Source: Gammaproteobacteria bacterium (GTDB taxonomy: Bacteria > Pseudomonadota > Gammaproteobacteria > Steroidobacterales > Steroidobacteraceae). Taken from it: 64,000 bases of DNA. Where the stretch lies: positions 1 to 64,000 of the forward strand of contig JABCZO010000009.1 in NCBI GenBank assembly GCA_013289615.1, read 5' to 3'. Below are positions 26,280-33,913 of the stretch, one piece after another. Under the pieces are notes generated by a model. The model was not told where the DNA came from, ran no database searches, and saw nothing but the letters and a program-made list of their open reading frames with translations. A program made the position numbers and the translations under genes. How positions within the stretch are numbered: the stretch's first letter is position 1; each line of letters opens with the position of its first letter.

Positions 26280-27035
26280 ATGGGTAGCAGTTGCACGCGC
26301 TGGCTTTGGCTTATGTTGCCCGCGGCCTTGTTGAGTGTGGCCCAGGCAGGCACCACGGCGACGGATCCGTCTTCGGCGGCCGCAAAATCGGCGCACCCAG
26401 CCGCGCCAACGCGCGCGGAAGAGGACAAGACGCTGTATGAACTGGGCGTGCTGCTCAGCCGTGGCCTGGACAGCTTTCAGCTCTCCGAGGCGGAGTTCAA
26501 CCAGGTAAAAGCCGGTATCGCCGACGGCTATCATCGGCGCGCCAGTGACGCGGATGCTGAGGCTTCCATGCCCAAAGTGCAGGCGCTGGAGAAGGCGCGC
26601 TCGATGGTCGCGGCAGAACACGAGAAAGTGGCCGGGCGGGCGTATCTGGCCAAGGCGGCGGAACAGCCCGGCGCCAGGAAAATGGCCAGCGGTCTGCTCT
26701 ATGTCCCGATCGCGCAGGGCAGCGGCGCCACGCCGACACGTGCCGACCAGGTTAAGGTCAACTACGAGGGCCGGCTGATCGACGGAACCGTATTCGACAG
26801 CTCAAGTAAGCGCGGCCAACCCGCCGATCTGAGCGTCGCCGGCGTCATTCCGTGCTGGTCCGAGGCGCTGCAACTGATGAAGGTCGGGGATAAGAGCCGA
26901 ATCATCTGCCCCGCGGATCTGGCCTATGGCGATCATGGCGCGCTGCCGAAGATCAAGCCCGGGGCAACGCTGGTTTTTGACGTGGAGCTGCTCGGGGTGC
27001 TCGCCCCCACACCCGCGAGCGGCCCGACGCAGTGA
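26280..27035 (+). CDS. FKBP-type peptidyl-prolyl isomerase (FkpA/Mip-like, periplasmic)
   Basis: 251 residues with signal peptide (1-23), an N-terminal dimerisation region (about 48-125: LYELGVLLSRGLDSFQLSEAEF) and a C-terminal FKBP domain (VKVNYEGRLIDGTVFDSS, VIPCWSEALQLMKVGDKSR, PADLAYGDHGALPKIKPGATLVFDVEL). AGGAGAG at 26267-26273 is a good ribosome binding site. It would assist folding of exported proteins; a PPIase gene also accompanies a Mn-oxidase gene in Leptothrix (mof cluster), but here the two are not adjacent. Confidence 0.92.
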   Translation: MGSSCTRWLWLMLPAALLSVAQAGTTATDPSSAAAKSAHPAAPTRAEEDKTLYELGVLLSRGLDSFQLSEAEFNQVKAGIADGYHRRASDADAEASMPKVQALEKARSMVAAEHEKVAGRAYLAKAAEQPGARKMASGLLYVPIAQGSGATPTRADQVKVNYEGRLIDGTVFDSSSKRGQPADLSVAGVIPCWSEALQLMKVGDKSRIICPADLAYGDHGALPKIKPGATLVFDVELLGVLAPTPASGPTQ

Positions 27036-27130
27036 CCTGAGGATAAAAAAAAGCCGGATTGCCCTTCCTATAGTGTGCCTACTCACTTGTACTACCTTAC
27101 CGGGGAGTCCCAAGCTCGTACAGTGAGGGC

Positions 27131-27769
27131 ATGATGCGGCCCATCGTCATCGGTGCGCTGGTTGCGGCCTTGGGTTGTGCTGAAGCGGCCAGAGCCGACA
27201 TTTACGCCTATACCGACCAGGCCGGCATCACGCATTTCAGCAATGTGCCCAATGACGATCGCTATCAGCTGCTGCTTGCTTCACCTGCCGATGATCTGGC
27301 CGGCACGGCAACGGCCCATCGATCCGCGCATTCGGCCGCCGAATGGCTCGCCAAGTCCGCCCAATACGATGCACTGATCGACCGTGCCGCTCGAGCCGAC
27401 ACTGTGCAGGCCGCGCTGGTGCGGGCGGTGATCGTGGTGGAATCCGGCTTCAATCCCAAAGCGGTGTCGAAAAAGGGCGCTGTCGGTCTGATGCAGCTGC
27501 AGCCGGCGACTGCCCAGCGCTACGGGGTGAAGCACCGGTTCGATACGGACCAGAATGTGCGCGCCGGGGTCCACTATCTGCACGACCTGCTGGCCCGCTA
27601 CGACAGTAATATCGAACTGGCGCTGGCGGCCTATAACGCTGGCGAGGACGCGGTCGAGCGCTACGGCCGGCGCATTCCGCCGTTTCCCGAAACGCGCAAT
27701 TACGTGCCCAGCGTGATGGCCGTGTATCAGAAGCTGCTTGCCTTCGGCGCGATGAAGCACAGCTCCTGA
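27131..27769 (+). CDS. Lytic transglycosylase (SLT domain) with N-terminal DUF4124-like region
   Basis: 212 residues with signal peptide (about 1-22), a DUF4124-like stretch (DIYAYTDQAGITHFSNVP) and a lysozyme-like SLT domain: catalytic Glu in VESGFNPKAVS, followed by GAVGLMQLQPATAQRYGV and LALAAYNAGEDAVERYG. It cleaves peptidoglycan glycan strands in the periplasm. Such enzymes often open the wall for trans-envelope machines. GAGGG at 27125-27129 precedes the ATG. Confidence 0.9.
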   Translation: MMRPIVIGALVAALGCAEAARADIYAYTDQAGITHFSNVPNDDRYQLLLASPADDLAGTATAHRSAHSAAEWLAKSAQYDALIDRAARADTVQAALVRAVIVVESGFNPKAVSKKGAVGLMQLQPATAQRYGVKHRFDTDQNVRAGVHYLHDLLARYDSNIELALAAYNAGEDAVERYGRRIPPFPETRNYVPSVMAVYQKLLAFGAMKHSS

Positions 27770-27866
27770 AGAGCCACCCCGGGCACGGCCGGGTGCGCAG
27801 ATCGTCGATTAACCCGTTACTATTGGTCTGCTTGTCAGCCGCCATGCCTGGCTCGGAGACACGGCG

Positions 27867-28766
27867 ATGGGTACGCGCGAGCCGCCGCCGGCGGCCACAG
27901 AAACCGGGGCTGTTCCCAATGCAGCGCTCGAACTCGAGCTCGAGCGCCTGCGTGCGCACATAGCCGACACCCACGAGCAGCTGCGACAGGAAATCGCCCG
28001 GCGCGAAGACTGCGATCGGCGCTGCGATGCCGCCGAGCAGGTATTGCGGGGTCGACAGCGCCTGGAGGCGCTCGGAACGCTGGCCGGTGGAGTCGCCCAC
28101 GAGATCAACAACTGTGTCCTGCCGATCATGCTGTACGTACAGGGGATACTCGAGCGCGGCGGCATCAGCACGGCCGCGCGCGAGGATCTTGAGCTGGTGC
28201 TGAACACGGCGCGACGAGCCAAACAGGTGGTCGAACAGGTATTGCGCTACGCGCGCCAACCCGCCAGCCACGAGCTACGGCGCGTAGACCTGCGCGAGCC
28301 GGTCGACGAGGCGCTGCGTCTCATCCGCGCGCTGGCGTCGCCGGCGATCGAGCTGCGATCGGAGGTTGTCGCGGATTGTCCGGCGGTCATGGCGGATCCG
28401 GCAGCACTGGTGCAGGTAGTGGTCAATCTGTGTACCAACGCCCTGCAGGCGATGCAGCCGAAGGCCGGCACACTGTGCGTGACGCTGAGCGAACACCGCG
28501 CCGACGGGTCGGATCCCACGATCCCACGAGCGCGCTACGCCAGGATGCTGGTCGCCGACAGCGGCAGCGGCATGGATCGCGCAACGCTTGAGCAGATGTT
28601 CCAGCCCTTCTTCACCACCCGGCCGCCGGGGCAGGGCACCGGGCTCGGACTGCTCATGGTGCAGAGAATCGTGCAGAGCATGCATGGTCTGATCAGCGTC
28701 AGCTCCGTGCCCGATCAGGGCACCGCCGTGCAGATCCTGTTTCCCGAGGCCGAACAACCAGGCTAG
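27867..28766 (+). CDS. Soluble histidine kinase, no obvious sensor domain
   Basis: 299 residues. No membrane helix. A coiled-coil N-terminus (about 20-62) leads to the H box GGVAHEINN with H78, then N box NLCTNALQAM, G1 ADSGSGMD, F box FQPFFTTRP and G2 GTGLGL. This is the NtrB-like HisKA/HATPase_c class. No response regulator gene is adjacent, so it is an orphan or works with the regulators at 52272-54190. GGAG at 27855-27858 supports the start. Its stop overlaps that of the convergent cytochrome-binding-protein gene (CTAG, 28763-28766). Confidence 0.85.
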   Translation: MGTREPPPAATETGAVPNAALELELERLRAHIADTHEQLRQEIARREDCDRRCDAAEQVLRGRQRLEALGTLAGGVAHEINNCVLPIMLYVQGILERGGISTAAREDLELVLNTARRAKQVVEQVLRYARQPASHELRRVDLREPVDEALRLIRALASPAIELRSEVVADCPAVMADPAALVQVVVNLCTNALQAMQPKAGTLCVTLSEHRADGSDPTIPRARYARMLVADSGSGMDRATLEQMFQPFFTTRPPGQGTGLGLLMVQRIVQSMHGLISVSSVPDQGTAVQILFPEAEQPG

Positions 28767-30388
28767 GGCACGATCCAGGATCCGTCGGGCGTGACCGTGT
28801 GCGTGGCTGCATCGGAAATATGCACCAGGTAGCCGCCCTTGGAGGCAAATCGCTGGCCCGGCCCCAGACCCAGGTGTGGGTAATAGCCGTTCAGCGTGCG
28901 AAAGCTCATTAGATTTTCATACTGCTCGACCAGGTAGTCGCGCATGAAGTTGCCAAATTCGGCGCCCAGCGCTTCAGCCAGAATCACACACGCCAGATAA
29001 GAGTCCACCTGCGTGCGCTCCTCGGTCACGGCGATGCCTTGAACCTTGAACCAGGTGAGCGCCCAGCTGAGTCGCAGACGTCGCTGCTCGGGCAAGTCCA
29101 CCGGATAGGTCAGGAATGTGCTCGCCAGCCACGCCGACGGCAGCGGCGAGCGCTCGAGGCCACCGATCAGACCCGAGGCCCACAGGCTCGACGGCGGCGC
29201 AGCGGCCGGCAGTCGGCGCAGGTCCTCGGCTCGCAACCACAGGATCAGCGCGTCGCCTGCAGCCGCGTGCCCGACTGCCGCTGCCAACTGCGTCGCATCG
29301 GCGTCAGCCGTGAGCACCTCGTTGTCCACGCTGATCGAGCGCTGCGCCATCGACGCGGCCAGCGCTTTGGCGGCGGGCGCGCCGATGTCATCGGCACGGT
29401 AGACCTGCACGACATGGCGCGTGCTGGCCGGCAATCGCGCAGCAATCAGCTCGGCTTCGAGCAGCACGCCGGCCGAGTAATACACCGAGTAGAAGTCGCC
29501 TTCGTGCTCTACCGGCAGATCCACATTCGGCAGCAGACACGGCAGTTGAGCGTCTTCACAGAACTGATGGATCGGCCACCAGGCGCGCCCTGCGATTCCC
29601 GAGACCACCGCCATGACTGGCTCGGCGCGCAGTTTGGCGCGCAGCTGTGCCTGCCACGTCTCCGCTGCTCCGCTCAGAGTCCACACGTGCAACTGCCAGC
29701 GTCGCAGCACCCGATAGTGGATCCGCCGCGCCGACTCGAGCGGCGGTGCATCGCCGCGATAGTAGGCGTCCTTGTTGTCGAAGAAATGGTGCAGCACTTC
29801 GAGCATCGCGCGGGCGCGTTCAGGATCGGCGTCCGGGGTCACGATGGTTGCAAAATGAATAGTGTCGGTGTCGACCCCCGGTGCCATGGTCGGCGACAGC
29901 GTTCGCAGGTAGGCAATCAACCCCGCCATGGTGGCATCGTCGAGCGCGTAGTGCGGCATCAATGCGCTCAGCGGTTGGCCGGTGGGTCCAAGGCCACTGC
30001 GAATCGCGCGCGCCAGGGTCGCGTCGGTGTAGCGCACGCGATTGTAGGCCGCTGCCGGCCGCGGGCCCGACGGACTCTCCGGCGCCGGGCGCTCACCGGG
30101 ATTGAACAGGTAGTGACCGGTGATTGGCGGTATCACCACGCGGCCTTCCGCCACCCCAAGGCCGCTGCGCCGGTGGCAGCTTACGCAAGCCGCGTTCTTG
30201 CCGCTGACCTGAGCCCCGCCATCGCGCGCGCCGATAAGCGCTGCGCCGGACGGCAACATGCCGCTTCGATACAGCGCTTGCGCGCCGCTCTGACCGAGTA
30301 CATCGGCCGCCTGGGCGTCGCCACACGCCCATGCACCGAGCAGCGCCAGCGCAACTGCGAGTGAACCCAGCCCGCGCTTGGCACGCAA
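28763..30388 (-). CDS. Cytochrome c - periplasmic binding protein fusion (left copy)
   Basis: 541 residues with a TTG start (GGAG lies 10 nt upstream on the minus strand). Signal peptide about 1-27; one heme motif C68-V-S-C71-H72 in a mono-heme cytochrome c domain, whose likely axial Met is in ALMPHY; from about 180 a type 1 periplasmic binding domain like those of branched-chain amino-acid ABC transporters (FATIVTPDADPERA, ...VVQVYRADDIGAPAAKALAAS). The product resembles the protein at 49420-51063 along its entire length. The SCO gene lies 15 nt upstream. Role unknown; I infer a redox-linked ligand-binding subunit serving the copper-protein cluster. Confidence 0.85.
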   Translation of the reverse strand: MRAKRGLGSLAVALALLGAWACGDAQAADVLGQSGAQALYRSGMLPSGAALIGARDGGAQVSGKNAACVSCHRRSGLGVAEGRVVIPPITGHYLFNPGERPAPESPSGPRPAAAYNRVRYTDATLARAIRSGLGPTGQPLSALMPHYALDDATMAGLIAYLRTLSPTMAPGVDTDTIHFATIVTPDADPERARAMLEVLHHFFDNKDAYYRGDAPPLESARRIHYRVLRRWQLHVWTLSGAAETWQAQLRAKLRAEPVMAVVSGIAGRAWWPIHQFCEDAQLPCLLPNVDLPVEHEGDFYSVYYSAGVLLEAELIAARLPASTRHVVQVYRADDIGAPAAKALAASMAQRSISVDNEVLTADADATQLAAAVGHAAAGDALILWLRAEDLRRLPAAAPPSSLWASGLIGGLERSPLPSAWLASTFLTYPVDLPEQRRLRLSWALTWFKVQGIAVTEERTQVDSYLACVILAEALGAEFGNFMRDYLVEQYENLMSFRTLNGYYPHLGLGPGQRFASKGGYLVHISDAATHTVTPDGSWIVP

Positions 30389-30403
30389 GGGACGCTATCT
30401 CCG

Positions 30404-31024
30404 CTAGCGCGCGGCTAACAGTTGCCGATAGGAGTGCAACAGTTGTGTCGGGGTCAAAAATCCATCGATGCGCGTCCACGGCTGCCCGGGGGCGAGCCTG
30501 AGAAAGGTTTGCGGCGTATGCGCCATCTTATCGCCGCGATAGACGCCAAAGGCGCGTTGCACGGCGAAGCTGGCTGCACGCGTGCCGGTGAAATAGTCCC
30601 AGTTGCTGTCGACTTGAAACTGCCTGGCGTAGTTGCGCAAGATCTTGGGCGTGTCCTGCTCAGGATCGATGGAGATGGAAACCACGTGCACCTGCGAGCG
30701 CTCCTCGCCCAGCCGTGCACGAAAATCGGCCACGACCTGGCTGAGCAGCGGACAGATCGAGGTGCAGCTGGTGTAGATGAAGTTCAGTACCAGCGGGCGG
30801 CCGTCATCCAGGGCGGCGCGCAGTGACAGCTCCTTGCCATCGGCCCGGATCAATTGCACATCGGGCACCGTGATCACGGCCGATGAGAACCGCGCGCTGT
30901 CGGTCATCTCGACCGCTGCGCGCTCTTGCGCCTGCGCATGCGCGGACGCGAGCGACAGCACGCTGCTGCACACCAGGCTTGCGGCCAGGCGGCACAGGCC
31001 TGCTGGATCGGATTCCCATTTCAT
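30404..31024 (-). CDS. SCO1/SenC copper chaperone (left copy)
   Basis: 206 residues, signal sequence (about 1-30), thioredoxin-fold SCO domain with the copper motif C87-T-S-I-C91 in FIYTSCTSICPLLS, the downstream conserved His in DKMAHTPQTF, and SIDPEQDTP. SCO proteins deliver copper to, or reduce cysteines at, CuA and other copper sites. Here no cytochrome oxidase is nearby, so the likely clients are the multicopper proteins encoded divergently at 31685-35662. A paralogue is at 48728. Confidence 0.93.
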   Translation of the reverse strand: MKWESDPAGLCRLAASLVCSSVLSLASAHAQAQERAAVEMTDSARFSSAVITVPDVQLIRADGKELSLRAALDDGRPLVLNFIYTSCTSICPLLSQVVADFRARLGEERSQVHVVSISIDPEQDTPKILRNYARQFQVDSNWDYFTGTRAASFAVQRAFGVYRGDKMAHTPQTFLRLAPGQPWTRIDGFLTPTQLLHSYRQLLAAR

Positions 31025-31684
31025 GTCGATGTCTCCGGACTTTTCATCCTAGGACGGCTGCGGCTCGTTTATCGGTCTGCTGCGTGGATCTTACCGAGGA
31101 TGGCGGCGTTGGGGCAGATGCGCGTCTCGCTCTAAGGTGAATCCTACGAGCCAACTGCAGCATCACACCGCTGAGCTCGCCGATCGGCGCTGCGCCAGCC
31201 GTCAACAACTGCGCCCTGGATCAGTAATCGCGCGCCATCAAACATAATCCTAGTCGTTCCGCAGTGGAAGCTGCGGTTGCGATTCACCAGTCGTCCGCTC
31301 ACCTAGAGCAATTCCTACTGCCGAAATGCAGTTTTGCCTCCCGAACAACTGCCGCGGGGCAGGGCATCTTTGTACCCGGCCGGAGTCGCGACCGGATTGA
31401 GCACAACTAATGAAGCATGGCGGCCGGTGGATTTGGGGAGTCGAGGGAGTAGAGAAATCTACATGAAGTCCAAAATCAGTTTTCTTATCAGCCTCGCGCG
31501 CTCGGTGTTGCGAGGCCTGTTCGGTGCCGACGCGATGCCAATCGGGCTGTGGCGATTCGGCCAAACCATGTCGCGGATCTCGCAACCATGCGCGATCACC
31601 AGCAACGCCGCGAACTACACCCCACACGTCTATCGACACGCGATTGGGTCACGCCGTACGACCGCCGATCTGGAGGGAAGGCTT
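31025..31684. other. Divergent control region before the multicopper-oxidase genes
   Basis: 660 nt between the SCO gene (leftward) and the first multicopper gene (rightward). It likely holds both promoters. I find one inverted repeat, CCGCAG-N6-CTGCGG at 31259-31276, and no convincing -35/-10 pair. An in-frame ATG at 31463 could extend the first multicopper protein by 74 residues, but its ribosome binding site is poorly spaced. The 129-codon minus-strand frame at 31250-31639 shows no family features. Confidence 0.5.
31259..31276. promoter_or_regulatory. Inverted repeat CCGCAG-N6-CTGCGG
   Basis: Perfect 6-bp arms with a 6-nt spacer in the divergent region, a possible operator for the copper island. 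No regulator is assigned. Confidence 0.3.
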
Positions 31685-33901
31685 ATGGTCAGCACACGTC
31701 TTTGTCGCTACGGATTGGTGCTTGCGCTGATGTTTTTATTCGCAGGCAATGCACACGCGCAGAATTTCATGGTGCAGTGTCCGTACAGCACGCTGTGGCA
31801 CCCGGGCGGTATGGGTGCGGGAGCGGGGTCCACCAACCCCTATGCCTTGTGGCCCAACTCCAGTACCTCAGGTGAGCCGCTCTACCACGGCCCACTCGCC
31901 TATAGCCCCGTGACCACCTTAACGAACAGCGTGCCGCTGAGCTACACGCTCAGCGGCGGCGCGGTCAAGTGCCAGCAGATCTCCGGCGGCGACGGCTACA
32001 TGACCGAGGCCGATGGCAACCAGACCTTCATGTTCTCGTTCGGACCCTTAAGCGGTCTGGACAAGATCCAGAACGGCGGGGCCGGAACCGATTATCCGGA
32101 CGAGTTCGACCAGCCTTATTGCAATACGTCGAAGCCTTATAACAACGGTCAGCCGAATCCGTACGTGGCCGGACAGCCGAATCCTCTGGCGCCGAACACC
32201 CTACTGAAATCGTGCAGCAACAACGCTGCGGTCGGCTACCTGCCGCCTGCGGGCTACAACCCGGCGATCGGCCAGTCGGTCCTCGTCGGTAATGGGAACC
32301 CGATCACCACACCCACCGGAGTCTTTGCAGTCGTCCTGCTTGCGGATGCCGATACTCCGGGTGTGACCCAGGGCTCCGGTTACGCCTCGCCCCCGCTGGT
32401 GACCTTTGGCCCCCCGGATTGCAAGACCGCCGGCCAGGTGATCCCCGGCTATGCCCCGTGCCCGGCGCCGGTACAGGCCACTGGATCGGCGACCATCGGC
32501 CAAGGCGCAGTGATCGCGGTTGCCATCACCAATCCGGGCAACGGTTACGTAAACCCGCCGAGCACGACGTTCACGCCGACCTCGCCCACCAGCACGATCC
32601 CCGGAACCGACCCGGCAGCGATCATGAATACCGGGGTAATGAACGGCAACATCCCGGCCCCTGAAATCGCGTTCGACGAGGACGACGAGTTTTTCCTGAC
32701 GCTGACCAACGTCGGCATGATCATGCGGCCGGACCTGTTCGAGCAGCACACCGTCCACTTCCATGGCTACCCGAACGCCTCCTCGTTCTATGACGGCGTG
32801 CCCGATGCCTCGCTCGCGATCAACATCGGCGCCAGCTTCACCTATTACTACCTGGCGCCGGATGCTGGAACGTACTTCTGGCACTGCCACATCACGCCGC
32901 CAGAGCATCTGCAGATGGGCATGGTCGGGCAGCTGTACGTGCGGCCGCGACAGAATCGCGTGCCGGTCGGAACGGATCTGTATCAGTCGCTTGCCGCCCC
33001 GGCGGGCATTGCGGTCACGTACGGCGACGGCAAGGTGGGTTTGAGCCAGCAGAGCGACCTGCGCACCGCGTGCAATTCGAACGGCGAGAGCAACCTGTAC
33101 GCCGGAACGACCTCGGCGCCCAGCGCTGACATCCTGTGCTCGGTGCCCTCGCCGGCGGCGGACCTCAAAACCGTGCAGATCGCGGGCGCCAAGTACGTCT
33201 ACAACGACGGCGACGGCTCGACGCGCTACGACGTCGACGTGCCGCTCCAGATGCACGACTTTGATCCGAACTTCCACTTCGTCGGCATGACCTTCAACCC
33301 CGAAGGCTTTGCCGACATGAAGGGTAAGTATTTCCTGCTCGACGGCCGTAGCTATCCAGACACGGTCGGCCTGAAGGCCGGAAGCTTTGCGGGCTGGAGC
33401 GGCGGAGTGCCTTCCACGGGCACGACCAATCCGGACCCGGTCACGAATGCGATCTTCACGCAAGGCTCGGATGGCCAATCGCGGCCCGAGCAGCCGATTC
33501 CATCGCTGATCGTGCTGAGCCAGACCGGCAGCGTGGATGGCAACGGGAAAGCGACGCCGCAGCGCGCCGCGCTGCGCCTGGTGAACCTGTCGGTGGAGCA
33601 ATACCACACGCTGGCCTCGCTGAGCATCCCGATGCATGTGATCGGCTGGAACGCGAAGATGCTGCGCGATCAGGCCGGCAACAACATGGACTACTACACC
33701 AATTCGATCACGATCGGTGGCGGCGAGTCGATGGACGCCATCCTCGATACCTGCGCGGTGCGTGGGCCGGCGCCGGCGTACGCCTGCACGACACCGGTAC
33801 CGGTGGGCACCTATTTCATCTACACGCCCAACCTCGACCATCTTTCGAACGACGCGGAGAACTTCGGTGGAATGATGACCGAAGTGGTCGTCACGCCCTA
33901 G
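31685..33901 (+). CDS. Multicopper oxidase-type protein 1 (type 1 Cu plus half of trinuclear ligands)
   Basis: 738 residues from ATG 31685, chosen for the GGAGG at 31672-31676 and a clear signal peptide (MVSTRLCRYGLVLALMFLFAG, AHA cleavage). A cupredoxin domain contains H355-T-V-H358-F-H360-G and then H400-C401-H402-ITPPE-H408-x4-M413, i.e. a complete type 1 copper set (H355, C401, H408, M413) and four His of a trinuclear site (358, 360, 400, 402). The remaining cupredoxin-like domains lack HxH motifs (the C-terminal region reads YTPNLDHLSNDAENFGGMM), so this chain alone cannot build a full laccase-type centre. Gly-Asn-Pro-rich insert around 170-320. Twelve nt before the next multicopper gene. 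Confidence 0.87.
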   Translation: MVSTRLCRYGLVLALMFLFAGNAHAQNFMVQCPYSTLWHPGGMGAGAGSTNPYALWPNSSTSGEPLYHGPLAYSPVTTLTNSVPLSYTLSGGAVKCQQISGGDGYMTEADGNQTFMFSFGPLSGLDKIQNGGAGTDYPDEFDQPYCNTSKPYNNGQPNPYVAGQPNPLAPNTLLKSCSNNAAVGYLPPAGYNPAIGQSVLVGNGNPITTPTGVFAVVLLADADTPGVTQGSGYASPPLVTFGPPDCKTAGQVIPGYAPCPAPVQATGSATIGQGAVIAVAITNPGNGYVNPPSTTFTPTSPTSTIPGTDPAAIMNTGVMNGNIPAPEIAFDEDDEFFLTLTNVGMIMRPDLFEQHTVHFHGYPNASSFYDGVPDASLAINIGASFTYYYLAPDAGTYFWHCHITPPEHLQMGMVGQLYVRPRQNRVPVGTDLYQSLAAPAGIAVTYGDGKVGLSQQSDLRTACNSNGESNLYAGTTSAPSADILCSVPSPAADLKTVQIAGAKYVYNDGDGSTRYDVDVPLQMHDFDPNFHFVGMTFNPEGFADMKGKYFLLDGRSYPDTVGLKAGSFAGWSGGVPSTGTTNPDPVTNAIFTQGSDGQSRPEQPIPSLIVLSQTGSVDGNGKATPQRAALRLVNLSVEQYHTLASLSIPMHVIGWNAKMLRDQAGNNMDYYTNSITIGGGESMDAILDTCAVRGPAPAYACTTPVPVGTYFIYTPNLDHLSNDAENFGGMMTEVVVTP

Positions 33902-33913
33902 GAGACTGCAACG

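Noticed and set aside
28763-30388. Annotation as a plain ABC-transporter substrate-binding protein
   Set aside because: A CxxCH heme domain precedes the binding fold and no permease or ATPase genes are nearby in either copy.
31463-31684. N-terminal extension of multicopper protein 1 from the ATG at 31463
   Set aside because: The ATG at 31685 has a near-perfect ribosome binding site and is followed directly by a typical signal peptide; the extension would bury it. Not fully excluded.
32201-33841. 546-codon minus-strand frame opposite multicopper protein 1
   Set aside because: The plus strand has a signal peptide and copper motifs; the antisense product is compositionally biased and unrecognisable.
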